Below the pieces are notes generated by a model, which saw nothing but the letters and a program-made list of their open reading frames with translations, was not told where the DNA came from and did no database searches. Both the position numbers and the translations under genes were made by a program. From assembly GCA_012838685.1 (NCBI GenBank), contig DUOU01000255.1:1-26045 (forward strand): a stretch of 26,045 bases of DNA, read 5' to 3'. The DNA comes from Bacteroidota bacterium. Lineage in GTDB: Bacteria; Bacteroidota; Bacteroidia; Bacteroidales; VadinHA17. Shown here piece by piece: positions 7,268-15,392 of this stretch. The first letter of the stretch is position 1. Each line of letters opens with the position of its first letter.

Positions 7268-8856
7268 CTGTTTTTCAGAATAGAGTTATACCCATCTTTA
7301 TCCGATAGGATACGCAAGGCCGCATCAATTGCCGGATCATTTTCGTTTACAATCATATAATATTCGTTGGACCTCCAGATACTGTTAGCCACCAAGGCTT
7401 TTAAAACCAACAGAATCTCTTTTTCCGATTTTCTGTATTGTCGTTCATCATATTTTACGCCCGCATTTTCACCTTGGGCAATAAACTGTTTGATTTCATC
7501 TTCGGTAAACTCAAACTTCCCCTTAAACTCATCAAAGTCGCCATATCTAACCAAAATATTTTCCCTGTTCTTGTCGGCGTACTCCAAGACAAAACTGTTG
7601 AATACCCCCATCCTTGATAAGGTACCGTAATAATTGGAGTAGTGTGATGTATCCACAGCGACAAAAATGTCGGGCAATATTCCACCTCCTCCAAAAACAT
7701 CCCTCCCGTTTACCAAAGTGCTATACCGTAACGAATCGGGGAAATCAACGGTGGAAGGAGACAACAGTTCCGTATCGGTAAATCTGCTGTAATAATTTTT
7801 CAGATACGCATCGTACCCTTCATCATAGGGACTTTGGATCAAGCGACCGGTTGGTGTGTAATATCTGGCCAAAGTCAACCTTATCATTGAACCATCCGTT
7901 AGATAAAACTGTCCCTGCACCAGCCCTTTGCCAAAAGTCCTCCTGCCAATTATTACCCCCCTGTCCCAGTCCTGTATCGCCCCCGAAAAAATTTCACTGG
8001 CCGAAGCCGAACTTTCGTCAACCAGAACTACCAAGCGCGATCCGGACAGGTCGCCTCCCCCATTTGAAACAAAATCCTGACGGGGGGTCTTCCTCCCCTC
8101 CATATAGACAATCAATCTTTTGTCATCAAAAAAATGGTTGGCCATATCCGTAGCGGCCGACATCACTCCGCCACCATTACCCCTTAAATCGATAATGATA
8201 TTTTTGGGATTTGACTTTCTCAGCCTTGATATGGCATCCTTAAACTCTTGTTCGGTAGTCGCGGCGAACTTGTTGAATCTGAAATAGGCGGTCTCTTTGT
8301 CTATCATATAAGCCGCATCCAAACTCTCCAGTGGTATTTTATCCCTTACTATGACAAAATATATGATCTCATTTACTTTGTTCCTGGAGACCCCAACGGT
8401 CACCTTTGTGCCTTTCAACCCCATTAACCTTTTTCGGACCCCTTCAGTTGATATTCCGACGCCAGCAACGTTCTCTCCATCAATATATACTATCCTGTCG
8501 CCAGCCTTGATGCCTATTTTTTCGGATGGTCCGCCAGATATTGGTTCAATAACGACTATTGAATCATGAAGTAAGTTGAACTGGATGCCAATGCCGTCAA
8601 AGTTGCCACTGAGAGATTCATTGATCCCATCCACCTCATCGGCAGGTATATATGTTGAATGTGGATCCAGGTTCCGGAGCAGGCTCACAATCACCTCTTC
8701 GGTCAAACTTTTAATATCGGCAGAATCTACATAATAACCGTCAATCAGACTTAATGTTCTGCCAATCTTGAATGTCTCTTCGGTGATTATCTGGGAAAAG
8801 GAGAAACTGCCTCCCAACAAAGCGACAAGAACAGCTATCGAGATTTTTTTTGCCAT
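7264..8856 (-). CDS. S41-family C-terminal processing protease with PDZ domain
   Basis: A 530-residue exported serine protease of the CtpA/Prc family, expected in the periplasm, where such enzymes trim or degrade proteins from the C terminus. A signal peptide (ISIAVLVALLGGSFSFSQ) covers residues 5-22. A PDZ domain spans about 85-165 (VIEPISGGPSEKIGIKAGD, GLKGTKVTVGV). The catalytic core follows: IIDLRGNGGG at 221-230, nucleophile Ser285 in SSASASEIF and general-base Lys310 in RRTFGKGLVQG, with the same 25-residue spacing as the Prc Ser-Lys dyad. About 200 residues after the core are poorly conserved and helical. The gene starts 3 bp after the guaA stop and overlaps the methyltransferase start by 4 bp, so guaA, this gene and the methyltransferase form a tight operon. 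Confidence 0.9.
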   Translation of the reverse strand: MAKKISIAVLVALLGGSFSFSQIITEETFKIGRTLSLIDGYYVDSADIKSLTEEVIVSLLRNLDPHSTYIPADEVDGINESLSGNFDGIGIQFNLLHDSIVVIEPISGGPSEKIGIKAGDRIVYIDGENVAGVGISTEGVRKRLMGLKGTKVTVGVSRNKVNEIIYFVIVRDKIPLESLDAAYMIDKETAYFRFNKFAATTEQEFKDAISRLRKSNPKNIIIDLRGNGGGVMSAATDMANHFFDDKRLIVYMEGRKTPRQDFVSNGGGDLSGSRLVVLVDESSASASEIFSGAIQDWDRGVIIGRRTFGKGLVQGQFYLTDGSMIRLTLARYYTPTGRLIQSPYDEGYDAYLKNYYSRFTDTELLSPSTVDFPDSLRYSTLVNGRDVFGGGGILPDIFVAVDTSHYSNYYGTLSRMGVFNSFVLEYADKNRENILVRYGDFDEFKGKFEFTEDEIKQFIAQGENAGVKYDERQYRKSEKEILLVLKALVANSIWRSNEYYMIVNENDPAIDAALRILSDKDGYNSILKNR

Positions 8857-8859
8857 TTT

Positions 8860-10389
8860 TTACTCCCATTCAATGGTCGCCGGGGGCTTGGAGCTGATAT
8901 CATATACCACCCTGTTGATACCTTTGACCTTGTTAATTATTTCGTTTGATACTGAAACCAAAAATTCATGTGGCAGATCGGACCAATCGGCTGTCATCCC
9001 ATCCATAGAGTTCACCGCCCTGAGAGCAATAACGTTCTCATATGTCCTTTCATCTCCCATAAAGCCAACCGACCGGACCGGAAGAAGTACCGCCAGAGCT
9101 TGCCAAACCGAATCATACAGTCCTGCTTCGCGCAATGCTTCGATAAAAATATTGTCCGCCTCTTTCAAAATATTGAGCTTTTCTCTCGTAATTTCGCCCA
9201 GCAAACGGATAGCCAGGCCCGGACCGGGAAAAGGATGTCTTTTTAAGATAAAATCCGGAAGGTCGAGAATTCCGCCAACTTTCCTTACCTCATCCTTAAA
9301 AAGCAATCTAAGAGGTTCGACAACCTTAAGGTTCATTTTTTCGGGAAGACCGCCCACATTATGGTGCGACTTCACGGTAAGCGATGATCCGTTTACCGAG
9401 ACCGACTCTATCACATCAGGATATATCGTACCCTGGGCCAACCATTCAACACCTTCAATTTTCTTCGCCTCGGCTTCAAATACATCAATAAATACTTTAC
9501 CAATGATTTTTCTCTTTTTCTCCGGGTCACTCACCCCCTCCAGTGAATCCAGAAACCTATCGGCAGCGTTGACCCCGATTACGTTAAGCCCCAACCCAAG
9601 ATATGAATCCAAAACCTTTTGAAACTCATTTTTCCTCAACAGACCGTTATCCACGAATATACATATCAGGTTCTTTCCAATGGCACGGTGCAGAAGCGAC
9701 GCCGCAACGGAAGAGTCAACCCCACCCGAAAGCCCCAGGATAACCTTATCTTCGCCCAAGCTCCGCTTAAGCCCGGCAATTGTGGTTTCCACGAACGAAT
9801 TCGGGGTCCAATCCCTTGAACAACCACATATACCCACAACAAAATTCTCCAATATCCTCATACCCTCAGTTGTGTGATATACTTCAGGATGAAACTGGGT
9901 CCCCCATGTATCTTCACCCTCAACGGAAAAAGCTCCAACCTTTACATCCAATGTGGATCCGATTATCCTGAAATTTGATGGAAGAGCCGATATTGTATCG
10001 CCATGCGACATCCATACCTGGGTCCCTTTTTTAATCCCCATAAACAACCCGTCGGTTTGGTCCAATTCTACAAGGTTCGCTTTACTGTATTCCCTTGTTT
10101 TTGACGGAAGAATCTCGCCTCCACCGGACTGTACCAAATAGTGTGCTCCGTAGCATATCCCCAATAATGGGTACTTTCCCTTGATGCCCTCTAAGTCGGG
10201 AATCGGGGCCTCCTTATCCCTTGCCGAGGCCGGACTCCCTGAAAGGATAACACCTTTAACCGTATCGTCAGGTCCGGGAAAATGGTTATATGGATAAACT
10301 TCACAATATACGTTGATCTCCCTGACCCTTCTGGCAATCAACTGGGTATATTGGGAGCCAAAATCTAAAACAATTATTTTCTCTCGCAC
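8860..10389 (-). CDS. guaA: GMP synthase (glutamine-hydrolysing)
   Basis: Converts XMP, ATP and glutamine to GMP in the cytoplasm, the last step of de novo guanine nucleotide synthesis. The 509-residue length is standard. The class I glutamine amidotransferase domain starts with DFGSQYTQLIARRVRE (9-24) and carries nucleophile Cys79 in GICYG and the His167/Glu169 pair in QFHPE. The ATP-pyrophosphatase domain has the P-loop SGGVDSS at 221-227. RHPFPGPGLAIRLLGEI and the C-terminal PATIEWE belong to the dimerisation domain. All catalytic residues are present. A -7 element at 10463-10470 suggests its own promoter after rnz; the S41 protease gene follows 3 bp downstream. Confidence 0.97.
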   Translation of the reverse strand: MREKIIVLDFGSQYTQLIARRVREINVYCEVYPYNHFPGPDDTVKGVILSGSPASARDKEAPIPDLEGIKGKYPLLGICYGAHYLVQSGGGEILPSKTREYSKANLVELDQTDGLFMGIKKGTQVWMSHGDTISALPSNFRIIGSTLDVKVGAFSVEGEDTWGTQFHPEVYHTTEGMRILENFVVGICGCSRDWTPNSFVETTIAGLKRSLGEDKVILGLSGGVDSSVAASLLHRAIGKNLICIFVDNGLLRKNEFQKVLDSYLGLGLNVIGVNAADRFLDSLEGVSDPEKKRKIIGKVFIDVFEAEAKKIEGVEWLAQGTIYPDVIESVSVNGSSLTVKSHHNVGGLPEKMNLKVVEPLRLLFKDEVRKVGGILDLPDFILKRHPFPGPGLAIRLLGEITREKLNILKEADNIFIEALREAGLYDSVWQALAVLLPVRSVGFMGDERTYENVIALRAVNSMDGMTADWSDLPHEFLVSVSNEIINKVKGINRVVYDISSKPPATIEWE

Positions 10390-10462
10390 AGTTATCTGTT
10401 TTTAATTAAAAAACAACCTAAAGCCTCAAGGAACAATAGAACATATTTTTCCGGCGAAGGTT

Positions 10463-10470
10463 CAAAGATA
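10463..10470 (-). promoter_or_regulatory. guaA: Bacteroidota -7 promoter element upstream of guaA
   Basis: The minus strand reads TATCTTTG, an exact TAnnTTTG match, in the 90-bp gap between rnz and guaA. At the -33 position (10490-10492) the minus strand reads TCG, one base off TTG. The leader would be about 65 nt and contains a 14-bp AT-only palindrome (TTTTTAATTAAAAA, 10399-10412). I see no purine-riboswitch core. Confidence 0.45.
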
Positions 10471-10479
10471 TAAATCTTT

Positions 10480-11397
10480 TCACTCTTGCCGACCAATCTT
10501 ATAACATTTACCCTCCTCCGCCGGATAGCTCTCCTTGAACAACTCCCTTGCCTCTTCAACCAGATGATCAACATTCTTGTATCTGGACGAAAAGTGTCCG
10601 ATCAACAGTTTTCCGACATTTGCGTCACGGGCCGTCCTTGCGGCGTCACGGGCGGTAGAATGACCGGTAACCGCCGCCAGTTCAATATGACTCGCATCAT
10701 AAGTCGACTCGTGGTACAACAGTGTCACATCTTTGACATATGTCGCCAGTTTACTAAAATACATCGTATCCGAACAATAAGCGTAAGACAACGGGGGGGC
10801 GGCCGGACAGGTAAGTTCCTCATTAGGTATTACCTTGCCATCCTCGGTTATAAAATCGTTTCCCTTTTTGATCGCCGGTATCCTGGCCACAGGTATCTTG
10901 AACCTATCGATACACTCTTTAATCATCAACCTATCCTTCGGTTTTTCCCTGAAAAGAAACCCAAATGTTGGCACCCTGTGTTCAAGCGGGAAAGCGAAGA
11001 TATCAAGATACCTGTCCTCGCGTATAATCTTAACGCCATCTCCACTTAGGGGATATACTTCAACCGGATAATTCAAGATTATACCAAAATCATCCAGATG
11101 GGAATTCAGGATGCGTTCAAAACCATCAGGAGCGTACAGCCTGAGTGGAGTCTCCCGACCCATAAGGTTAAAAGATGATAACAACCCGTAAATTCCAAAC
11201 ACATGATCACCGTGAAGATGGCTGATAAAGATGTCATCTATCCTCCCGAATCTTATCCTGTTCTTTCTAAGTTGGATTTGTGTTCCCTCACCGCAATCTA
11301 TCAAATAAAACCGCTCATGCACATTCAGCACATGAGCGGATTGGTATCTTTCTGATGTTGGCAAAGCAGAACTAGTTCCCAGTACAGTAAGTTCCAT
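10480..11397 (-). CDS. rnz: Ribonuclease Z
   Basis: A 305-residue zinc-dependent metallo-beta-lactamase-fold endonuclease of the tRNase Z family, which removes the 3' trailer from tRNA precursors in the cytoplasm. The zinc motif HLHGDH lies at 60-65, after the start MELTVLGTSSALPT and YLIDCGEGTQIQL. Further metal ligands lie in LEHRVPTFGF, in CSDTMY and in the C-terminal IGHFSSRY. CDSHIELAAVTGHS-type sequence (here YDASHIELAAVTGHST) matches the AxDxxH region of bacterial enzymes. Length agrees with the short form (300-320 residues). It starts 25 bp after the STAS gene and is probably co-transcribed with it. Confidence 0.95.
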   Translation of the reverse strand: MELTVLGTSSALPTSERYQSAHVLNVHERFYLIDCGEGTQIQLRKNRIRFGRIDDIFISHLHGDHVFGIYGLLSSFNLMGRETPLRLYAPDGFERILNSHLDDFGIILNYPVEVYPLSGDGVKIIREDRYLDIFAFPLEHRVPTFGFLFREKPKDRLMIKECIDRFKIPVARIPAIKKGNDFITEDGKVIPNEELTCPAAPPLSYAYCSDTMYFSKLATYVKDVTLLYHESTYDASHIELAAVTGHSTARDAARTARDANVGKLLIGHFSSRYKNVDHLVEEARELFKESYPAEEGKCYKIGRQE

Positions 11398-11422
11398 GTC
11401 GGTTCTGCCAGGTTAACGTCTC

Positions 11423-11761
11423 TTACAGGATCATCTTCTCTGCTTCTTTGACTGTCGTCGTAATAGTCAAAACAGTGTCGAGTTGCGAGATCGTTATAAG
11501 ACGTTCCACAGCTTCATTAAGGCCGCACAGGACAAACTTTCCCCCCGCATTCTTGCAAAGCCTGTTAGCAACAAGTATTGCGCTTAACCCAGAAGAATCG
11601 CAATAATTGCATTTCTCAAGATCAAGAATGATATTTTTCTCTCCCTTGCCCGACACCAACACGAGCTCCGATTTTAGTGCAGGAGCTATATGGGTATCTA
11701 GTTTCTCGGAGAGAATCCGGATAATAGTTCTATTATCCTTACTTTCTATGTTGAATTCCAT
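11423..11761 (-). CDS. STAS-domain protein (anti-anti-sigma factor-like)
   Basis: A 112-residue single STAS domain like SpoIIAA/RsbV, which bind anti-sigma kinases when unphosphorylated. The phosphoacceptor loop reads YCDSSGLSA, with Ser56 and Ser57 in the position where SpoIIAA is phosphorylated. The strand before it (KNIILDLEKCNYC) and the following helix (AILVANRLCKNAGG) complete the fold. No RsbW/SpoIIAB-like kinase or sigma factor is adjacent; the only GHKL-like kinase in the window is SiaB, about 6 kb downstream on the same strand. It lies between rpsA (60-bp gap) and rnz (25-bp gap). The partner is unknown. Confidence 0.87.
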   Translation of the reverse strand: MEFNIESKDNRTIIRILSEKLDTHIAPALKSELVLVSGKGEKNIILDLEKCNYCDSSGLSAILVANRLCKNAGGKFVLCGLNEAVERLITISQLDTVLTITTTVKEAEKMIL

Positions 11762-11766
11762 AACAC

Positions 11767-11805
11767 TATTATTTAGATCCCCCTTTAATATTATTTAGAC
11801 CCCCT
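11767..11805. repeat. Tandem direct repeat (two copies, 22-bp period) upstream of the STAS gene
   Basis: TATTATTTAGA followed by a C-run and T occurs twice: TATTATTTAGATCCCCCT at 11767-11784 and TATTATTTAGACCCCCT at 11789-11805. The copies begin 22 bp apart, about two helical turns. They fill most of the 60-bp rpsA-STAS gap and lie just upstream of the STAS start codon. Read on the minus (coding) strand each copy is AGGGGG followed by AT-rich sequence. They could be paired operator sites or purine-rich leader elements. Confidence 0.6.
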
Positions 11806-11821
11806 AATATAATCAATTTTT

Positions 11822-13828
11822 CTATTCGGCGGATGTTTTATTCGCTTTTTCTTCCATTTCTTCTTTAAGGGCCGCCAACTCCGAAATATCTCCTAATGTG
11901 GTCTTCTCGATAACATTGGTCTTTGCTTTCCTTGGCGCTCTCTTAGGCTTCTCAGTATCAGCGCTTTTTTCCGTTTGTTCCGTCGCTTTTTTAGCCTCTT
12001 CAAAAGTACGGCTGTGAGAAACAACTATCTTTTTGGCGTTCTTGTTGAATTCCAATACCTTAAAATCGAGCTTTTCTTCAGCCTTCGCCACGGAACCATC
12101 TTCTTTTGTAATACCTTTGATAGTGGAGAATCCTTCGATACCGTATGGAAGCGAAACATTAGCGCCCTTGTCGAACACCTCGGTTATTGTTCCTTCATGT
12201 ACCGAATCTACCGCGAAAATCCCCTCAAAAACATCCCACGGATTCTCCTCGAGTTGTTTGTGGCCAAGACTCAGATGGCGAGTTTGTTTGTCTATTTCGA
12301 GAACAACAACCTCTATTTCGGAGTCGATAGAGGTAAATTCTGCCGGATGTTTGATTTTCTTGGTCCACGACAGATCTGAAATATGGATTAGTCCGTCTAT
12401 TCCCTCCTCTATCTCGACAAAAACACCATAGTTGGTGAAATTCCTGACACGTGCGGTATGTTTGGAGCCGACAGAATATTTTTCTTCGATTTTTTCCCAT
12501 GGATCCGGCTTGAGCTGTTTGATGCTGAGCGACATTTTTTTCTCTTCCCTGTCGAGTGTCATTATCGCCGCCTCGACCTCATCGCCCACTTTCAAAAATT
12601 CCTGGGCACTGCGCAGGTGCTGTGACCAAGACATCTCAGAAACATGAATAAGCCCCTCCACTCCGGGAGCAATTTCAACAAATGCGCCGTAGTCGGCCAT
12701 TACCACAACAACTCCTTTCACCTTGTCGCCTACCTTCAAATCGGCATCAATTGAATCCCATGGATGTGGGACGAGCTGTTTCAGGCCCAATGCTATCCTG
12801 TTCTTATCATCGTTGAAATCCAGGATTACAACATTAAGAACCTGATCCAACTGTACAATCTCTTCGGGATGGTTGACCCTGCCCCACGACAGATCGGTTA
12901 TATGTATAAGGCCATCAACTCCTCCAAGATCGATAAATACGCCGTATGAGGTGATATTCTTGACTGTTCCCTGAAGAACCTGTCCAACCTCTAGTTTCGA
13001 AATGATCTCCTTCTTCTGTTGTTCAAGCTCCGCTTCTATAAGAGCTTTGTGCGAAACAACCACGTTCTTGAACTCCTGGTTGATCTTCACAACCTTGAAT
13101 TCCATGGTTTTGCCCACATATATATCGTAATCGCGTATAGGTTTGACATCTATTTGCGAACCGGGCAGGAACGCCTCAATTCCAAACACATCCACAATCA
13201 TACCGCCTTTAGTGCGACATTTGATGAATCCTGTGATTACCTCATCGTTTTCAAGCGCGGCGTTGACCCTCTCCCATGAATTGATAGCACGGGCTTTCTT
13301 GTGGGAAATAAGCAACTGCCCTCTTTTGTCCTCCTGACTTTCCACGTACACCTCAACGGTATCTCCAACTTTAAGGTTGGGGTTGTAACGAAACTCGTTC
13401 AAACTGACGACACCTTCGGATTTAGAACCGATATTAATAACAACCTCGCGCGGGGTCATCTGTATAACAGTTCCCGTAACAACCTCGTGAACCGCTATAG
13501 ACGACAGGGTCTCATCGTACATTGCCTCAAATTCCTTGTACCTGGGAGAGTCTTTGCTACTGTCTTGTTCAAAAGAGTCCCAATCAAAATCTTCGTTAGA
13601 TACGGGATAAGTATAGCTTGAATCGCCAAGCTCAACCAATTCAGGTTCTATATCCTCTTCCTCGCTATCCGATTTTTTGGAGGTAAGCGCTCCTTCTTCC
13701 TCTTCTTCAAGATCAATATCCTCATCTATCTTTTTTCCGGCATCTTTAATCTTTTTGGATGGTTTCGCGATTAATTCTTCATTTTCATCTGCCTCTCTGT
13801 GAGAGACTTTCTTTTTACTTTCAGCCAT
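11822..13828 (-). CDS. rpsA: 30S ribosomal protein S1
   Basis: Ribosomal protein S1 binds mRNA on the 30S subunit and helps initiation, especially on leaders lacking a Shine-Dalgarno sequence, as is usual in Bacteroidota. The 668-residue protein has six S1 (OB-fold) domains at about 115-180, 197-262, 281-352, 366-438, 452-525 and 540-606. Repeats three to five carry the classic GxxxGxxxxxxGYGxFV-like pattern followed by GLIHISDLSW. Before the first domain is an acidic/lysine-rich tail of roughly 110 residues (runs of E and D near 36-60), and the C terminus (606-668) is lysine-, alanine- and glutamate-rich and probably disordered. The N-terminal tail makes it longer than the E. coli protein (557). 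It is transcribed divergently from ugd. Confidence 0.95.
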   Translation of the reverse strand: MAESKKKVSHREADENEELIAKPSKKIKDAGKKIDEDIDLEEEEEGALTSKKSDSEEEDIEPELVELGDSSYTYPVSNEDFDWDSFEQDSSKDSPRYKEFEAMYDETLSSIAVHEVVTGTVIQMTPREVVINIGSKSEGVVSLNEFRYNPNLKVGDTVEVYVESQEDKRGQLLISHKKARAINSWERVNAALENDEVITGFIKCRTKGGMIVDVFGIEAFLPGSQIDVKPIRDYDIYVGKTMEFKVVKINQEFKNVVVSHKALIEAELEQQKKEIISKLEVGQVLQGTVKNITSYGVFIDLGGVDGLIHITDLSWGRVNHPEEIVQLDQVLNVVILDFNDDKNRIALGLKQLVPHPWDSIDADLKVGDKVKGVVVVMADYGAFVEIAPGVEGLIHVSEMSWSQHLRSAQEFLKVGDEVEAAIMTLDREEKKMSLSIKQLKPDPWEKIEEKYSVGSKHTARVRNFTNYGVFVEIEEGIDGLIHISDLSWTKKIKHPAEFTSIDSEIEVVVLEIDKQTRHLSLGHKQLEENPWDVFEGIFAVDSVHEGTITEVFDKGANVSLPYGIEGFSTIKGITKEDGSVAKAEEKLDFKVLEFNKNAKKIVVSHSRTFEEAKKATEQTEKSADTEKPKRAPRKAKTNVIEKTTLGDISELAALKEEMEEKANKTSAE

Positions 13829-13888
13829 GATAATTCAGTAAATCAATAATTTAATAAGTTAGACATTATTTTGATAAAATTCGGTTGG

Positions 13889-13896
13889 CAAAGATA
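13889..13896 (-). promoter_or_regulatory. rpsA: Bacteroidota -7 promoter element for rpsA
   Basis: The minus strand reads TATCTTTG, an exact TAnnTTTG match 60 bp upstream of the rpsA ATG. No TTG is at the -33 spacing (13916-13918 reads CCG on the minus strand). The AT-rich surroundings fit a strong housekeeping promoter. Confidence 0.45.
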
Positions 13897-13964
13897 AAAT
13901 ATTATTTTCAATTAACGGCCAATAAGTTAAATGTTTTTTGGCGCCTAAACATATCCATCGGAAC

Positions 13965-13991
13965 ACCTTAAAATCATCCCGCTTTTAAGGT
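13965..13991. promoter_or_regulatory. Inverted repeat (9-bp arms) in the rpsA-ugd divergent region
   Basis: ACCTTAAAA (13965-13973) and TTTTAAGGT (13983-13991) are perfect inverted copies around a 9-nt spacer. It lies upstream of both divergent genes and is not followed by a U-run in either direction, so an operator is more likely than a terminator. Confidence 0.4.
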
Positions 13992-13999
13992 AAGCCGTG

Positions 14000-14027
14000 A
14001 ATATTATTATTTCCCGATGATAATATT
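14000..14027. promoter_or_regulatory. AT-rich inverted repeat just upstream of ugd
   Basis: AATATTATTAT (14000-14010) and ATGATAATATT (14017-14027) pair with one mismatch around TTCCCG. The right arm overlaps a perfect 12-bp palindrome GATAATATTATC (14019-14030) and an imperfect -7 element TATCTTCG (14027-14034, one base off TAnnTTTG), so a bound protein or stem here would cover the likely ugd promoter. Confidence 0.35.
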
Positions 14028-14053
14028 ATCTTCGCGTAAAACAGTACCACTAA

Positions 14054-15370
14054 ATGAAAATAGCTGTAGTAGGCACCGGATATGTTGGCCTGGTTACCGG
14101 AACCTGTTTCGCCGAAACAGGGGTAACCGTGACTTGTATCGACAACGACAAGGAAAAAATAGACGCTTTGAACAACGGATCTGTTCCGATATATGAACAG
14201 GGACTTGAATCGCTTATCAAAAGGGGCATAGATAAAAAAAGACTCTTCTTCTCCTCTTCCATCGAGGATGGCATAAAAGAGGCTGAAGTTATCTTTATCG
14301 CCGTGGGCACGCCCCCCGGAGAAGATGGCAGCGCCGATATGAGCCATGTTATGAAGGTTGCCGAGGAGATTGGGGATTATTTGACCAACTATACTGTGAT
14401 AGCCACAAAAAGCACGGTTCCCGTGGGAACCTCGGTAAAGGTAAAAGAGATCGTGGCGTCCGCCCTCAAAAAAAGAGGGGTCGATATAACATTCGACATA
14501 GCCTCCAATCCCGAGTTTCTCAGGGAAGGGTCAGCGGTTGAAGATTTTCTCCACCCGGAGAGGATCGTGGTTGGTGTTGAGAACGAAAAAACTGCGGCTA
14601 TCATGAGACGGCTCTACATGCCTTTTGTACTGAGCAATCACCTTATCCTCTTCATGGATATCCCCTCGGCGGAAATCACGAAATATGCCGCCAATTGTAT
14701 GTTGGCCACAAGGATAAGCTTTATGAACGAGATCGCGAACCTGTGCGATATTCTGGGAGCGGATGTGAACGATGTCAGAAAAGGTATAGGAAGCGACTCC
14801 AGGATAGGAAATAAATTTCTTTCGCCAGGAGCGGGATATGGAGGATCGTGCTTCCCTAAAGATGTCAAGGCTTTGATAAAAACCTCCAAGGATCTTGGCT
14901 ATCAAATGAAAGTGATTTCCGCAGTTGAAGAGGCCAATGAGTTTCAAAAGAAGGTGGTTTTAAACAAGATTCTCGGACACTACGACGGCGATATAAAAAA
15001 CAGGTTGTTTGGCGTATGGGGGCTGGCCTTCAAACCACAAACCGACGATATCAGGGAATCTTCGTCGATCTACCTGATAAACGGCCTACTTGAAAAAGGG
15101 GCCAGGGTCAAAGCTTACGACCCGGCAGCCATCGAAGAGACAAAAAAAGTGTTCGGAGAAAGAATCCAATATTGTCGGGATCCATATCTTGCCCTGGAAA
15201 ATGTTGACGCAATGGTACTGATGACGGAGTGGCCCGACTTTCACCTGCCCAATTTCACAAGAATGGCCTCCAAAATGAAGGGAAAAGTCATATTCGACGG
15301 CAGAAACATATATGAACCAGATGAAATAAGGAAAAATGGCTTCGTATACTATGGAATAGGAAGAAGATAA
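14054..15370 (+). CDS. ugd: UDP-glucose 6-dehydrogenase
   Basis: Oxidises UDP-glucose to UDP-glucuronate with two NAD+, in the cytoplasm, for capsule and exopolysaccharide synthesis. The 438-residue length is typical of the bacterial class. The N-terminal Rossmann motif is GTGYVG at 7-12; SNPEFLREG starts at 154 and contains the catalytic glutamate region; Lys210 and Asn214 sit in EITKYAANC; catalytic Cys266 is in GGSCFPKD, with Asp270 after it. The C-terminal UDP-binding domain contains GLAFKPQTDDIRESSS. It heads the nucleotide-sugar cluster; rfbA starts 22 bp downstream. A UDP-N-acetylmannosamine dehydrogenase would share the fold, but the sequence fits the Ugd/TuaD type better. Confidence 0.93.
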   Translation: MKIAVVGTGYVGLVTGTCFAETGVTVTCIDNDKEKIDALNNGSVPIYEQGLESLIKRGIDKKRLFFSSSIEDGIKEAEVIFIAVGTPPGEDGSADMSHVMKVAEEIGDYLTNYTVIATKSTVPVGTSVKVKEIVASALKKRGVDITFDIASNPEFLREGSAVEDFLHPERIVVGVENEKTAAIMRRLYMPFVLSNHLILFMDIPSAEITKYAANCMLATRISFMNEIANLCDILGADVNDVRKGIGSDSRIGNKFLSPGAGYGGSCFPKDVKALIKTSKDLGYQMKVISAVEEANEFQKKVVLNKILGHYDGDIKNRLFGVWGLAFKPQTDDIRESSSIYLINGLLEKGARVKAYDPAAIEETKKVFGERIQYCRDPYLALENVDAMVLMTEWPDFHLPNFTRMASKMKGKVIFDGRNIYEPDEIRKNGFVYYGIGRR

Positions 15371-15392
15371 TTGTGGACATAAATACAAGCAA

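Noticed and set aside
8768..9622. A 284-codon open frame on the + strand
   Set aside because: It lies antisense to guaA, whose full length and catalytic motifs are certain; the + translation resembles no family and has the composition of a shadow frame.
10390..10479. Purine riboswitch before guaA
   Set aside because: The leader is short and AT-rich and lacks the conserved three-way junction core.
10486..11049. A 187-codon + strand frame
   Set aside because: It is antisense to ribonuclease Z; its translation shows no domain pattern.
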